Shown: piece after piece, positions 1 through 14,543 of the stretch
How positions within the stretch are numbered: position 1 is the first letter of the stretch
How the letters are laid out: each line of letters begins with the position of its first letter
NCBI RefSeq assembly: GCF_937616625.2
Contig: NC_065575.1
Location: forward strand, 25,295,001-25,359,000
From: Mercurialis annua
Taxonomy: Eukaryota > Streptophyta > Magnoliopsida > Malpighiales > Euphorbiaceae
DNA: 64,000 bases
Direction: 5' to 3'
Notes under the pieces: model-generated
Told to the model about the DNA's origin: nothing
What the model saw: only the letters and a program-made list of their open reading frames with translations
The model's database searches: none
Translations under genes and position numbers: made by a program

Positions 1-162
1 TTACAAAAAGCAAAGTTTGACCCCTCCCTCTAATTTTTTTGTTCTCTTTATTTGTATTTTGCATTTTTAGAACTTAGACTTTTATTGAATTTTAATGTGT
101 TTCGCAACCCGAAACGGTTCGGGGGAGGGGTCATTTTATTTTTGTATCTGAAAAAATGAGGT

Positions 163-353
<191 letters not shown>

Positions 354-698
354 GTTTCTAATCCTCCAAGCTACCAACAAAAGAACTATACCATTTGATC
401 CCTCTATAAAATTGTAAAAAAAATGCATCATGGGGGGATTGTGCCATGAATCCATTGATTCTATATGACTTATGACCACCCTTTCCCATTTTAGGGGGGG
501 GGGGGGTCAAGCGTCGTTTTTTACTTCACAAATGGTCATGCTAGATCCTGCATCTATCTATCTATTAGATATATATATAAATAGACTTATCGACTCATAC
601 CAAATATCTTTTTATAGTACAGTGATGATATCAACTCCGATGGCTTCTATTCTATTCGGCAGAATAAAAATAAAATAGTAAAATAGAAATTATCTTTC
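354..698. other. psbZ-trnS plastid spacer with a 13-G run
   Basis: This is non-coding plastid-derived spacer between psbZ and trnS-UGA. It contains an uninterrupted run of 13 G at 494-506 and short AT-rich tracts. Open frames here are short and have no resemblance to plastid proteins. Confidence 0.7.
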
Positions 699-788
699 GG
701 AGAGATGGCCGAGTGGTTGATAGCTCCGGTCTTGAAAACCGGTATAGTTCGCAAAGAACTATCGAGGGTTCGAATCCCTCTCTCTCCT
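699..788 (+). tRNA. trnS-UGA: tRNA-Ser (UGA), plastid type
   Basis: This is a type II tRNA with a long variable arm. The acceptor stem pairs GGAGAGA (699-705) with TCTCTCC (781-787), followed by the discriminator T. The anticodon arm CCGGT-CTTGAAA-ACCGG places anticodon TGA at 733-735. The variable arm AGTTC...GAACT and a standard T arm with GGTTCGAATCC are intact. It lies on the opposite strand to psbC and psbZ, as in plastid genomes. The cloverleaf looks undamaged, but in a nuclear insertion transcription of the plastid gene is doubtful. Confidence 0.93.
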
Positions 789-1021
789 TTTTTTCTCGAT
801 GAGTAGATTTATGTCTTTATTGGTTTTGACTGGCCCAGTATCATAAATGTAAATGGCTCGGCTAGGTGAGATAGCCGAGCCAGAAAAAAATAGATTAGAT
901 ATAAATGAGTTGACATGAAAGGAAAAAGGAACACTTTTTAAGTATGCCGTAATCCACCCAATCAATATGTATTGTAGAATCAAATGAATTCCTACTTTAA
1001 GTATTGGGCCTCTTGTTTCAG

Positions 1022-3468
<2,447 letters not shown>

Positions 3469-4514
3469 TCAACTACTTCAACCATTTTCGAGCACCGCAT
3501 AGCATTTTCAGGGCTTTTGAAGTTTCTATCATTTATATCATTTATATATGATTTGATTTCTTGTACACTGCCCTTTCTAATTTATAATGGGTTTCGAAGA
3601 TAAAAATTCTTTATCCGTCCATAAACTAACTTAGTAAAATTCATGAATTCACTTCGGTTATTCCTTCTTATACTTATAGTCTTAATAACCATATTAACCA
3701 TGAATTTTTTTATGACTCATCAAATCAAATTCAAATCAATCAGATAGATGAATTTTTTCAAATCACTGCTCAAGGAACAAGCGATCCGCCTCTCTTTACT
3801 AGTAGATTCTCGAGCGTATTTGTCTCATTCTATCAAACTAATCCTATTCTTGGATCTTGTTCCTGAGATTTCTAAAAATAGATATTTTTACGTATTCTTC
3901 GAATTTCTATATGCATTAAACTGCTATAGTAGCCTATATTTTATTATTTTATACTTTATTCTTTCTCGCCAACTTTTTTCTATTTCTTTTTGCCATTTTT
4001 GTTATATTTCTTTTTCCTTCAGATAAAATAAAAAAAACCAGAATATTTTTTAGGTCAAAGCAAGAAAGACACTTCGAATATTTTTCTATTTACTTTACTT
4101 TATATCTGTTAGAAAATAAGAAAGAGAGTGGATTTTCTTATTATTAAAATATGAATATGAAAAGAAATAGAAAATTTTAAATGAAAGGATTTTCAAATAA
4201 AAGTCTTTTTCTCACACCTAATTCTACATTATATTGTCGGAATAAAAATATGGTATGTATTGATATGAAAATATTTGGTACAGGAAGTCAGGATTTGATA
4301 GATATCAATCTTATTATATAAAAATCTTATATACGTATAAATAGCAATATAAATGGAGGAAGGAAATAGTGATCTATTCTTAATAGATAGAATAACTAGG
4401 AGCAAGAAGATTTAATCAGAAATATCGACAGACTTTTTCGGAGTCCAAAGAAAAGAAATATGAAAATGAAAGAAAAAGCAGAGCTACTATTTCAATTTCA
4501 TCTATATCGAATTT
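3469..4514. other. psbD 5' region, plastid spacer
   Basis: This AT-rich plastid-derived spacer covers the psbD 5' untranslated region and upstream sequence. An open frame at 3748-4026 on the plus strand is AT-rich, lies antisense to the psbD leader and resembles no plastid gene. I see nothing else that can be supported. Confidence 0.6.
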
Positions 4515-4572
4515 TACTATTAGAATAGTCGATATAGTCATGATGCAATAAGTTAGGTCCACTTACATTTTC
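4515..4572 (-). promoter_or_regulatory. psbD light-responsive promoter (AAG-box and -10)
   Basis: The minus strand reads AAGTGGACCTAACTTATTGC (4546-4565), followed by CATCATGACTATATC and then TATTCT at about 4522-4527. This matches the conserved psbD blue-light-responsive promoter layout, in which an AAG-box with its AAGT and GACCT/GACT repeats precedes a TATTCT -10 element. It lies about 1.07 kb upstream of psbD, at the expected place between psbD and trnT. The identification is from memory of the motif. It is a relic in this nuclear copy. Confidence 0.65.
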
Positions 4573-4672
4573 TTTTTCTTTTATTGATTTCTAATCTAAT
4601 CTTTCCAATGGATTTAATGGAAAATAAGAAAGGCAATTTAAGAGCCAATTTATCATTATTTATTTTATTTTA

Positions 4673-5053
4673 GGCCTTATTACTTAAAAACCACCCACCT
4701 TGTAACTTTTTTTCATTTATACCACGACCTAGGAAAATTTTCAATTGTACCCTATTTTCGATTTTTATGTTTCGTTTGTACCCCAAGAGTAATGTTTTTG
4801 ATAATTTAATTAATTTAAAAGTGAAAATATTAAAAACAAGATACATAAATGATTAACATTAACATTTTATTAGAATATAGGTTAAAAATGAAGGACTAAT
4901 TTAAATTTTTTTCAAAAGAAAATAGGTCAATTCAACTCATTAGGGTAGAGATGAAACATAAAAATCAAAAATAGGGTACAATTGAAAATTTTCCTAGGTC
5001 ATGGTATAAATGAAAAAAAATTACAAGGTGGGTGGTTTTTAAGTAATTAAGCC
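4673..5053. mobile_element. MULE-type MITE inserted in the plastid segment
   Basis: This 381-bp element has long terminal inverted repeats. The left end runs GGCCTTATTACTTAAAAACC and the right end, reverse-complemented, GGCTTAATTACTTAAAAACC. The inverted similarity continues for about 110 bp, through CACCCACCTTGTAA, TTTATACCA(C/T)GACCTAGG and TACCCTATTTT. The 9-bp sequence TTTATTTTA is repeated exactly on both sides (4664-4672 and 5054-5062). A 9-bp target duplication with long inverted repeats and no coding capacity is the signature of a Mutator-like MITE. It must have inserted after the plastid DNA reached the nucleus. Confidence 0.85.
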
Positions 5054-5487
5054 TTTATTTTAATATATTAAACAAATGTTTAACTTTCTAACTATTTAGA
5101 ATTAATTAGAATTAAGAGTTTCTAAGTATATAAAATAGACTCTATTTTTTTAATCTACTTATATTTTATAAGTAATATTTTATAAATATACTCTATTTAT
5201 ATAATAGATTCCATTTATATAGTAAAAATCATTATAAAAAATCATTAGAATATTAATTTAATAGAGATATGGTATAAATCATTATAATGTATAATTAGAA
5301 TGTTAATTTTTTAAAAAATTTTAATTTCCATTTTCGAATTAATTAAAATTCGAGAGTTTCATACTTTTTTTATGATATGATAAATATTAACAATATTTCT
5401 ATTCTCTCTTCAAATAGAAATATTATTAAATAGGAAAATTCTCGCTGGTTTTTTCTTTTTTTATTATTAAAAATTAAAAAAGACCAA

Positions 5488-5559
5488 AGCCCCTTATCGG
5501 ATTTGAACCGATGACTTACGCCTTACCATGGCGTTACTCTACCACTGAGTTAAAGGGGC
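5488..5559 (-). tRNA. trnT-GGU: tRNA-Thr (GGU), plastid type
   Basis: The 72-base minus-strand sequence begins GCCCCTTTAACTCAGTGG and ends AAGGGGCT. The acceptor stem GCCCCTT pairs with AAGGGGC throughout. The anticodon arm contains CCATGGTAAGG with anticodon GGT, and the T arm has GGTTCAAATCC. It lies upstream of psbD on the same strand, as in plastid genomes. The structure is intact. Confidence 0.92.
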
Positions 5560-6690
5560 CCATTTGATTCAATTTCTGAATTGAGCTACTATGTAGATAA
5601 GATAGATCATCTATAGAAATAGCTTCAAAATAAAATTCATCGAAGAAAATAAATTTAATAAAATAAATCTATATCGATAAATGTAAAGCTATAAATAAAA
5701 TAAATCAAATCGACAACTATAAATCGATTTTACTATTTTAATATAATTTTCAATAGAATAATATTTTAGAATTTTCTATAATTATTAGAATATTCTAATT
5801 AGAATAATTTTCTAATTTTTTATATAATTTTTTCTAATTTATATAATTTTTTTTAATTTCGAATTAGATAATTAGAATAATCTAATTTTGAATATATTGA
5901 ATATAAATTTAGAATAATCTAATTCTTAATATATTTAACTTAATAAATGTAATATAATGTAATATAATATATAATAAATATAAATTTAATATAATATTAG
6001 TATAATAAATAAATAATTAATATATTTACATAATAATGAATATAATGAATATAATAGAATATAATAATTGATTAATATAATAATAATGAAATGAAAAATA
6101 GAAAATTAAAAAGAATTAAATAAAATAATAATAAAATAGTTTACTTATAACTTAGAAATAATATTCTTAGAAAGAATATTATTATCTAATTATTAGATAA
6201 GAGAATTATTAAATATTCAAAAAATTAGAATAGAATTCGAAATTCATATATAATATAAACTAATATAAATTAGAATAAGTATATTCATAAGTATAGTCTA
6301 ATAAATAAATATAGGTAAGTATAGGAAGTAGATTCCTAATAGTTAATTTAGGATTTGATTTACCTAGGGAGTATAGGCTAAACTAGTAAATATGGGTAAA
6401 AAATAGTTTATTGATATTGAATTTGATAAATATCAATCAAATGGATTTATCAAGGCCGAACCTAATTGAATTCACTACCGAAATTCATTTGATTGATACA
6501 TGTATTTAGTAATTCAACATAGATCCAAGAGCGAATCGGTAATGAAAAGATTCTATTTGTCCCCTAAACCAAATTCTTAAAATGAAATTAGATAGCTTGT
6601 TGATGCCTATCCCTCTTACTAAATCTAAATTTCTCATTTGTTAAATTACTGGTTTAGCGTGAGAGAGAGATATGCCTATTTATTTTAACA
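5560..6690. other. AT-rich plastid spacer (trnT to trnE side) and NUPT end
   Basis: This is very AT-rich plastid-type spacer full of short ATATA and TAATA runs, becoming less biased after about 6340. No trnE is reached. The junction to the satellite lies between about 6650 and 6720. No gene is seen. Confidence 0.6.
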
Positions 6691-6699
6691 CGGAGTTAA

Positions 6700-7012
6700 T
6701 TAATGTACTCGAACGAAAGCGAAAGAAAAAATCGAAACGGCGCATTATAGAGACTTGAGACGCGACATAATAATTTTACGTCACTTTTGAAGCACACTTT
6801 GCGTAATATAACCAAACCATACTTAGATATTCGGAACGACGCGTAAAAGAGACTTGTGATGCGACATAGTAATCTAGCGTCACTTTTAACGCACACTTTC
6901 CTTAATATAACCTAACCATGCATGGGTAATCGGAAAGACGCGTTAGAAAGACTTGAGACGCGACATACTAATCTAGAGTTACTTTTCATGCACACTAATC
7001 TAGAGTTACTAT
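6700..7012 (-). repeat. 99-bp satellite, reverse orientation, about 3 monomers
   Basis: These are the first satellite copies after the plastid insert. They read as the reverse complement of most of the neighbouring array (AATCGGAA.GACGCGTTA, ACTTGAGACGCGACATA). The last copy repeats CACACTAATCTAGAGTTACT at a breakpoint near 6990-7012, where orientation switches. Confidence 0.85.
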
Positions 7013-10000
7013 TTCGTGTCACAAGTTACTTAAACGTGTTGTTCCGATTACCTAAGCATGGTTAGGTTATATAACGCAAAGTGTGCGTGAAAAGTGACTC
7101 TAGATTTGTATGTTGCATCTCAAGTCTCTTTATCGTGTTGTTCCGATTAACTAAGCATGGTTAGGTTATATTACGCAAAGTGTGCTTGAAAAGTGACACT
7201 AGATTAGTTTGTCGCATCTCAAGTCTCTTTAACGCGTCGTTTCGATTACCTATGCATAATTAGTTTATATTACGCAAAGTGTGCTTGAAAAGTGACGCTA
7301 AATTAGTATGTCGCGCCTCAAGTCTCTTTAACGCGTCGTTTTGATTACCATGCTTATGTCACGTCACAAGTCTCTCTAATGTGTCGTTCCGATTACCTAA
7401 GCATGGTTAGGTTATATTACGCAAAGTGTGAGTGAAAAGTGACGCTAGATTAGTATGTCGCGTCTCATGTTTCTTAAACGCGTCGTTCCGATTATCTAAG
7501 CATGGTTAGGTTATGTTACGCAAAGCGTGCGTAAAAAGTGACGTTAAATTAGTATGTCGCGTCTCTAGTCTCTTTTACGCGTCGTTCTGATTATCTAACC
7601 ATCGTTAGGTTATATTACGCAAAGTGTGCGTAAAAAGTGACGCTAGATTAGTATGTCGCATTTCAAGTCTCTTTAACGCGTCGTGCCGAACACCTAAGAA
7701 TGGTTAGATTATATTACACAAAGTATGCGTGAAAAGTGACGCTAGATTAGTATGTCGCATGACAAGTCTCTCTAACGCGTCGTTCCGATTACCTTAGCAT
7801 GGTTAGGTTATATTACACAAAGTGTGCGTGAAAAGTGACGCTACATTAGTATGTCGCGTCTAATGTCTCTTTAAGAAATCGTTTCATTACCATTCTTACT
7901 TTGCGTCACAAGTCTCTCTAACGCATTGTTCCTATTACCTAAGCATGATTAGTTTATATTACACAAATTGTGCGTAAAAAGTGAAATAGATTAGTATGTC
8001 ATGTCTCAAATCTTTTTGACGCGTAGTTCCGATTACCTAAGCATAGTTAGGTTAAATTATGCAAAGAGTGCGGAAAAAGTGATGCTAGATTGGTATGTTG
8101 TGTCTCAAGTCATTTTAACGCGTCGTTCCGATAAAAGCATGGTTATTTTATATTACACAAAATATGCGTTAAAAGTGACAATAGATTAGTATGTCGCGTC
8201 TCATGTCTCTTTAACGCGTCGTTTCGATTACGTAATCATGGTTAGGTATATTACGCAAAGTGTGAGTGAAAAGTGACGCTAGATTAGTATGTCGTGTCTC
8301 AAGTCTCTTTAACCCGTTGTTTCGAATACAATGCTTATGTCGCGTCACAAGTCTCTCTAACGCGTCGTCCCGATTGCCTAAGCATGGTTTGGTTATATGA
8401 CGCTAGATTACTATGTCGCGTCATAGGTTTCTTTAACGCGTAGTTCCGATTACCTAAGCGTGGTTAGGTTATATTACGCAAAGTGTTCGTGAAACATGGC
8501 TCTAGTTTAGTATGTCGCGTCTCAAGTCTCTTTAACGCGTCGTTTCGATTACCATGCTTAAGTCGCATCACAAGTCTCTCTAACGCGTCGTGCCGATTAC
8601 CAAAGCATGGTTAGTTTATATTATGGAAAGTGTGCGTTAAAAGTGAAGATAGATTACTATGTCGCATCACAAGTCTCTTTAACTTATCGTTCCGATTGCC
8701 TAAGCATGGTTAGGTTATATTACGCAAAGTGTGCCTGAAAAATGATGCTAGATTAGTATGTCGCATCTCAAGTCTTTGTAACGCGTCGTTTCGATTACCA
8801 TGTTTATGCCGCGTCACAAGTCTCTCTAACGCGTCGTTCCGATTACCTAATCATGGTTAGGTTAAATTACACAAAATGTTCGTTAAAATTTACGGTAGAG
8901 AACTATGTCGCGTCACAAGTCACTTTAACGCGTTGTTCCGATTACCTAAGCATGGTTAGGTTATATTACGCAAAGTGTGCATGAAAAGTGACGCTAGATT
9001 AGTACGTTGCGTCTCAAGTCTCTTTAACGCATTGTTCCAATTAACTAAGAGCATGGTTAGGTTATATTATGCAATGTGTGCGTGAAAAGTGACGGTAGAT
9101 TAGTTTGTCGCATCTCAAGTCTCTTTAACGCGTCGTTTTGATTACATAAGCATGGTTAGGTTACATTACGCAAAGTGTGCGTTAAAAGTGATGCTAGATT
9201 AGTATGTCGCGTCTCAACTATCTTTAATGCGTCATTTCGATTACCATGCATATGTCGCGTCACAAATCTCTCTAACGCGTCGTTCCAATTACCTAAGCAT
9301 TGTTAGGTTATATTACATAAATTTTGCATGAAATATGACGCTAGATTAGTATTTCGCATCTCAAGTCTCTTTAACTCGTCGTTTCGATTACAATGCTTAT
9401 GTCGCGCCACAAGTATTTCTAAAGTGTCGTTCCGATTACCTAAGCATGGTTAGGTTATATTACGCAAAGTGTGCATGAAAAGTGACGCTAGTTTAGTATT
9501 TCGTGTCTCAAGTCTCTTTAACGCGTCGTTCTAATTACTTAAGCATGGTAAGGTTGGGTTATGCAAAGCGTGCGTAAGAAGTGACGATAGATTAGTATAT
9601 CGCGTCTCAAGTCTCTTTAACTCGTCGTTCCGATTACCTAAGCATCGTTAGGTTATATTACTCAAAGTGTGCGTAAAACGTGACGCTAGATTAGTATGTT
9701 GCGTCTCAAGTCTTTTTAACGCGTCGTATTGATTACTATGCTTATGTCATGTCACAAGTATCTGTAACACGTCGTTCCGAACAACTAAGCATGGTTAGGT
9801 TATATTACAAAAGTTTGTATGAAAAGTGACGCTAGATTAGTATGTCACGTCTCATGTCTATTTAACGCGTCAGTCCGATTACCTATACATGGTTAGATTA
9901 TATTACACAAAGTGTCCGTGAAAAATGACGCTAGATAGTATGTCGCGTCTAAAGTCTCTTTTAGGCGTCGTTGCATTACCATTCTTATGTCGCGTCACAA

Positions 10001-13000
10001 GTCTCTCTAACACATCGTTCCAATTCAAAGTGAGCGAAAAAAGTGAAATAGATTAGTATGTCGCGTCTCAAGTCTTTTTGACGCGTCGTTCTGATTACCT
10101 AAGCATGGTTAGATTAAATTACGCAAAGAGTGCGTAACAAGTGATGCTAGATTAGTATGTTGTGTTTCAAGTATCTTTAATGCGTCGTTTCGAATACCTA
10201 AGCATGGTTAGGTTATATTACGCAAAGTGTGCGTAAAAAGTGACAATAGATTAGTATGTCGTGTCTCAAGTCTTTTTAAAGCGTCGTTTTAATTACTTAA
10301 GCATGGTTAGGTTATATTACCCAAAGTGTGCTTGAAAGTGACGCTAGATTAGTATGTGGCGTCTCAAGTCTCTTTCATGCTTTGTTCCGATTAACTAAGC
10401 ATGGTTAGGTTATATGACGCAAAGTGTGCGTGAAAAGTGACACTAGATTAGTTTGTCGCGTCTCATCTCTCTTTAACGTGTCGTTTCGATTACCATGCTT
10501 ATGTCACGTCACAAGTCTCTCTAACGCGTCGTTCCAATTACCTAATCATTGATAGGTTACATTACGCAAAATGTGCGTGAAAAGTGAAGCTAGATTAGTA
10601 TGTCGCATCTCAAGTCTCTTTAATGCGTTGTTTCAATTACCATGCTTATGTTGCATAACAAGTCTCTCTTATAAGTCGTTCCGATAACCTAAGCATGGTT
10701 AGGTTATATTATGCAAAGTGTGCGTGAAAAGTGACGCTAGATTAGTATGTGGCGTCACAAGTCTCTCTAACGCGTTGTTCCGATTACCTAAGTATGGTTA
10801 GGTTATATTACGCAAAGTGTGCGTGAAACGTGACGCTAGATTAGTATGTCGCTTCTAAAGTCTCTTTAAGGCATTGTTTCATTACCATTCTTTTTTCGCG
10901 TCACAAGTCTCTCTAACGCATCATTCCAATTACCTAAGCATGGTTAGTTTATATTACGCAAATTGTGCGTGAAAAGTGAAATAGATTAGTATGTCGCGTC
11001 TCAAGTCTTTTTTACGCGTAGTTCTGATTAACTAAGCATGGTTAGGTTAAATTACGCAAAGAGTGCGGAAAAAGTGATGCTAGATTCATATGTTGTGTCT
11101 CAAGTATTTTTAACGCGTCGTTCCGATTACCTAAGCATGGTTAGGTAATATTACGCAAAGTCTGCGTTAAAAGTGACAATAGATTATTATGACGCCTCTC
11201 ATGTCTCTTTAACGCGTCGTTTCAATTACCTAAGTATGGTTGGGTATATTACGCAAAGTGTGAGTGAAAAGTGACGCTAGATTAGTATGTCGCGTCTCAA
11301 CTGTCCTTAACCCGTTGTTCTGAATACCATGCTTAAGACGCGTCACAAGTCTCTCTAACGCGTCGTCCCGATTACCTAACAATGATTTGGTTATATTACG
11401 CAAAGTGTGGTTAATAGTGACGCTAGATTAAACGTCGCGTCCCAAGTTTCATTAACGCGTCGTTCCGATTACCTAAGCGTGGTTAGGTTATATTACGCAT
11501 AGTGTGCGTGAAACGTGACTTTAGATTAGTATGTCGCGTCTCAAGTCTCTTTAACGCGTCGTTTCGATTACCATGCTTAAGTCGCATCACAAGTCTCTCT
11601 AACGAGTCGTTCCGATTACCTAACCATGGTTAGTTTATATAATGGAAAGTGTGCGTTAAAAGTGAAGCTAGATTACTATGTCTCGTCACAAGTCTCTTTA
11701 ACGTATCGTTCTATTATATTACGCAAAGTATGCGTGAAATATGACGCTAGATTAGTATGTCACATCTCAACTCTCTGTAACGCGTCGTTTCGATAACCAT
11801 ACCTATGTCGCGTCACAAGTCTCTCTAACTCGTCGTTCCGATTATCTAATCATGGTTTAACTATTACGTAAAGTGTGCGTTAAAATTTTCGGTAGAGTAC
11901 TATGTCGCGTCACAAGTAACTTCAACGAGTCGTTCCGATTACCTAAGCATGGTTAGGTTATATTACGCAAAGTGTGCGTGAAAAGTGACGCTAGATTAGT
12001 ATGTTGCGTCTCAAGTCTCTTTAACGTGTTGTTCCGATTAACTAAGCATGGTTAGGTTATATTACGGAAAGTGTGCATGAAAAGTGATGGTAGATTAGTT
12101 TGTCGCGTCTCAAGTCTCTTGAACGCGTCGTTTTGATTACATAAGCATGGTTAGGTTATACTACGCAAAGTTTGCGTGAAAAGTGACACTAGATTAGTAT
12201 GTTGCATCTCAACTCTCTTTAACGCGTCGTTTCGATTACCATGCTTATGTCGCGTCACAAGTCTCTCTGACGCGTCGTTCCAATTACCTAAGCATTGTTA
12301 GGTATATTACGCAAAGTTTGCGTGAAAAGTGACGCTAGATTAGTATGTCGCGTCTCAAGTCTCTTTAACGCGTCGTTCCAATTACCTAAGCATGGTTAGG
12401 TTAGGTTACGCAAAGCGTGCATAAGAAGTGACGATAGATTAGTATGTCCCGTCTCAAGTCTCTTTAACTCGTCGTTCCGATTACCTAAGCATCGTTAGGT
12501 TATATTACGCAAAGTGTGTGTAAATAGTGACGGTAGATTACTATGCCGCGTCTCAAGTCTCTTTAACGAGTCGTTTTGATTACTAAGCTTATGTCGCGTC
12601 ACAAGTCTCTTTAACGCGTCGTTCCGAACACCTAAGCATTGTTAGGTTATATTACACAAAGTGTGCGTGAAAAGTGACGCTAGATTAGTATGTCGCGTCT
12701 CATGTCTCTTTAACGCGTCCGTTCGATTACCTAAGCATGGTTAAATTAAATTATGCAAAGTGTCCGTGATAAATGATTCTAGATTAGTATGTCATGTCTA
12801 AAGTTTCTTTAAGGTGACGTTTTATTACCATTCTTATGTCGCGTCAAGAGTCTCTCTAACGCATTGTTCCAATTACCTAAGCATGGTTAGTTTACATTAC
12901 TGAAAGTGTGCAAGAAAAGTAAAATAGATTAGTATGTTGCGTTAAGTATTTTTGACGCGTCGTTCTAATTACCTAAGCATGGTTAGGTTAAATTACGCAA

Positions 13001-14543
13001 AGAGTGCATAAAAAGTGATGCTAGATTAGTATGTCGTGTCTCAAGTCTCTTTCATGCTTCGTTCTGATTACCTAAGCATGGTTAGGTGATATTACGCAAA
13101 GTGTGCGTTAAAAGCGACAATAGATTAGTATGTTGCGCCTCAAGTCTTGTTAGCGCGTCGTTTCGATTACCTAAGCATGGTTAGGTTATATTACGCAAAG
13201 TGTGCGTGAAAGGTGACGTTAGATTAGTATGTTGCGTCTCAGATCTCTTTAACGCGTTGTTCCGATTAACTAAGCATGGTTAGGTTATATTACGCAAAGT
13301 GTGCGTGAAAAGTGACGCTAGATTAGTTTGTCGCGTCTCAAGTATCTTTTACGCATCGTTTCGATTACTTATGCATGGTTAGGTTATATTACGCAAAGTG
13401 TGCGTGAAAAGTGACGCTAGATTATTATATCGTGTCTCATCTCTCTTTAACACGTCGTTTCGATTACAATGCTTATGTCGTGTCTCGAGGCTCTCTAACG
13501 CGTCGTTCCGATTACCTAAGCATGGTTAGGTTAAATAATGGAAAGAGTGCGTTAAAAGTGAAGCTAGATTACTATGTCGCGTCATAAGTCTCTTTAACGC
13601 GTCGTTCCGATTACCAAAGCATGGTTAGGTTATATTACACAAAGCGTGCGTGAAAAGTGACTCTATATTAGTATGTCGTGTCACAAGTCTCTCTAACGCG
13701 TTGTTCTGATTACCTTAGCATGGTTAGGTTATATTACGCAAAGTGTGCGTGATAAGTGACGATAGATTAGTATGTCGCGTGTCAAGTCTCTTTAACGCGT
13801 TGTTCCGATTAACTAAGTATGGTTAGGTTATGTTACGCAAAATGTGCGTGAAAAGTGACTCTAGATTAGTATGTCACATCTCAAGTCTCTACTTAACGCG
13901 TCGTTTTGATTACCTAAGCATGGTTTGGTTATATTATGCAAAGTGTGCGTGAAAAGTGATGCTAGATTAGTATGTCGTGTCTCAAGTCTCTTTAACGCGT
14001 CGTTTCAATAACCGTGCTTAGTTCGCGTCACAAGTCTCACTAACTCGTCATTTCGATTACCATGCTTATGTCGCCTAACAATTCTCTTTAGCGCATTGTT
14101 TCGATTACCTAAGCATGGTTAGGTTATATTACGAAAAACGTGCGTGAAAAGTGACGCTAGATTAGTATGACGCATCTTTAGTCTCTTTAACGCGTCGTTT
14201 CGATTACCTAAGCATGGTTAGGTTATATTACGCAAAGTATGCGTGAAAAGTGATGCTAGATTAGTATGTTGCGTCTCAAGTCTCTTTTACGCGTCATTCC
14301 AATTACCATTCTTATTTCGCGTCACAAGTCTCACTAACCTGTCGTTCCGATTACCTAAGCAAGGTTAGGTTATATAACGCAACGTGTGCGTGAAAAGTAA
14401 CGTTAGATTAGTATGTCGCAACGCGTCGTTTTGATTACCATGCATGTGTCGAGTGACAAGTCTCTCTAACGCGTCGTTCCGATTACCTAAGCGTTAGGTT
14501 ATATTACGGAAAGTGTGAGTTAAAAGTGACGCTAGATTACTAT
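7013..14543 (+). repeat. 99-bp satellite array, forward
   Basis: The basic monomer is about 99 bp. It begins GATTACCTAAGCATGGTTAG, passes through GTTATATTACGCAAAGTGTG, GTGAAAAGTGACGCTAGATT and AGTATGTCGCGTCTCAAG, and ends CTCTTTAACGCGTCGTTCC. A 48-bp short form goes from GATTACC straight to ATGCTTATGTCGCGTCACAAG and ends CTCTCTAACGCGTCGTTCC, lacking about 51 bp. Short forms recur at irregular spacing. Monomers differ mainly at CG positions. Open frames here are chance products of the repeat. The array is interrupted at 14543 by an LTR element that duplicated ACTAT. Confidence 0.95.

Noticed and set aside
3748..4026. 92-codon plus-strand frame upstream of psbD
   Set aside because: AT-rich, antisense to the psbD leader and unlike any plastid protein.
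6696..6896. Short open frames throughout the satellite (for example 6696-6896, 8001-8189, 32646-32828, 41162-41434, 46420-46662)
   Set aside because: They follow the repeat monomers, share the same repeated peptide phrases and have no stop-free constraint beyond one or two monomers.
6700..14543. CRISPR-like array
   Set aside because: Units are contiguous tandem repeats without unique spacers, in plant nuclear DNA.
7013..14543. Telomere-like repeat, from GGTTAGGTTA within the monomer
   Set aside because: The motif occurs once per 99-bp unit and is not a tandem TTTAGGG array.
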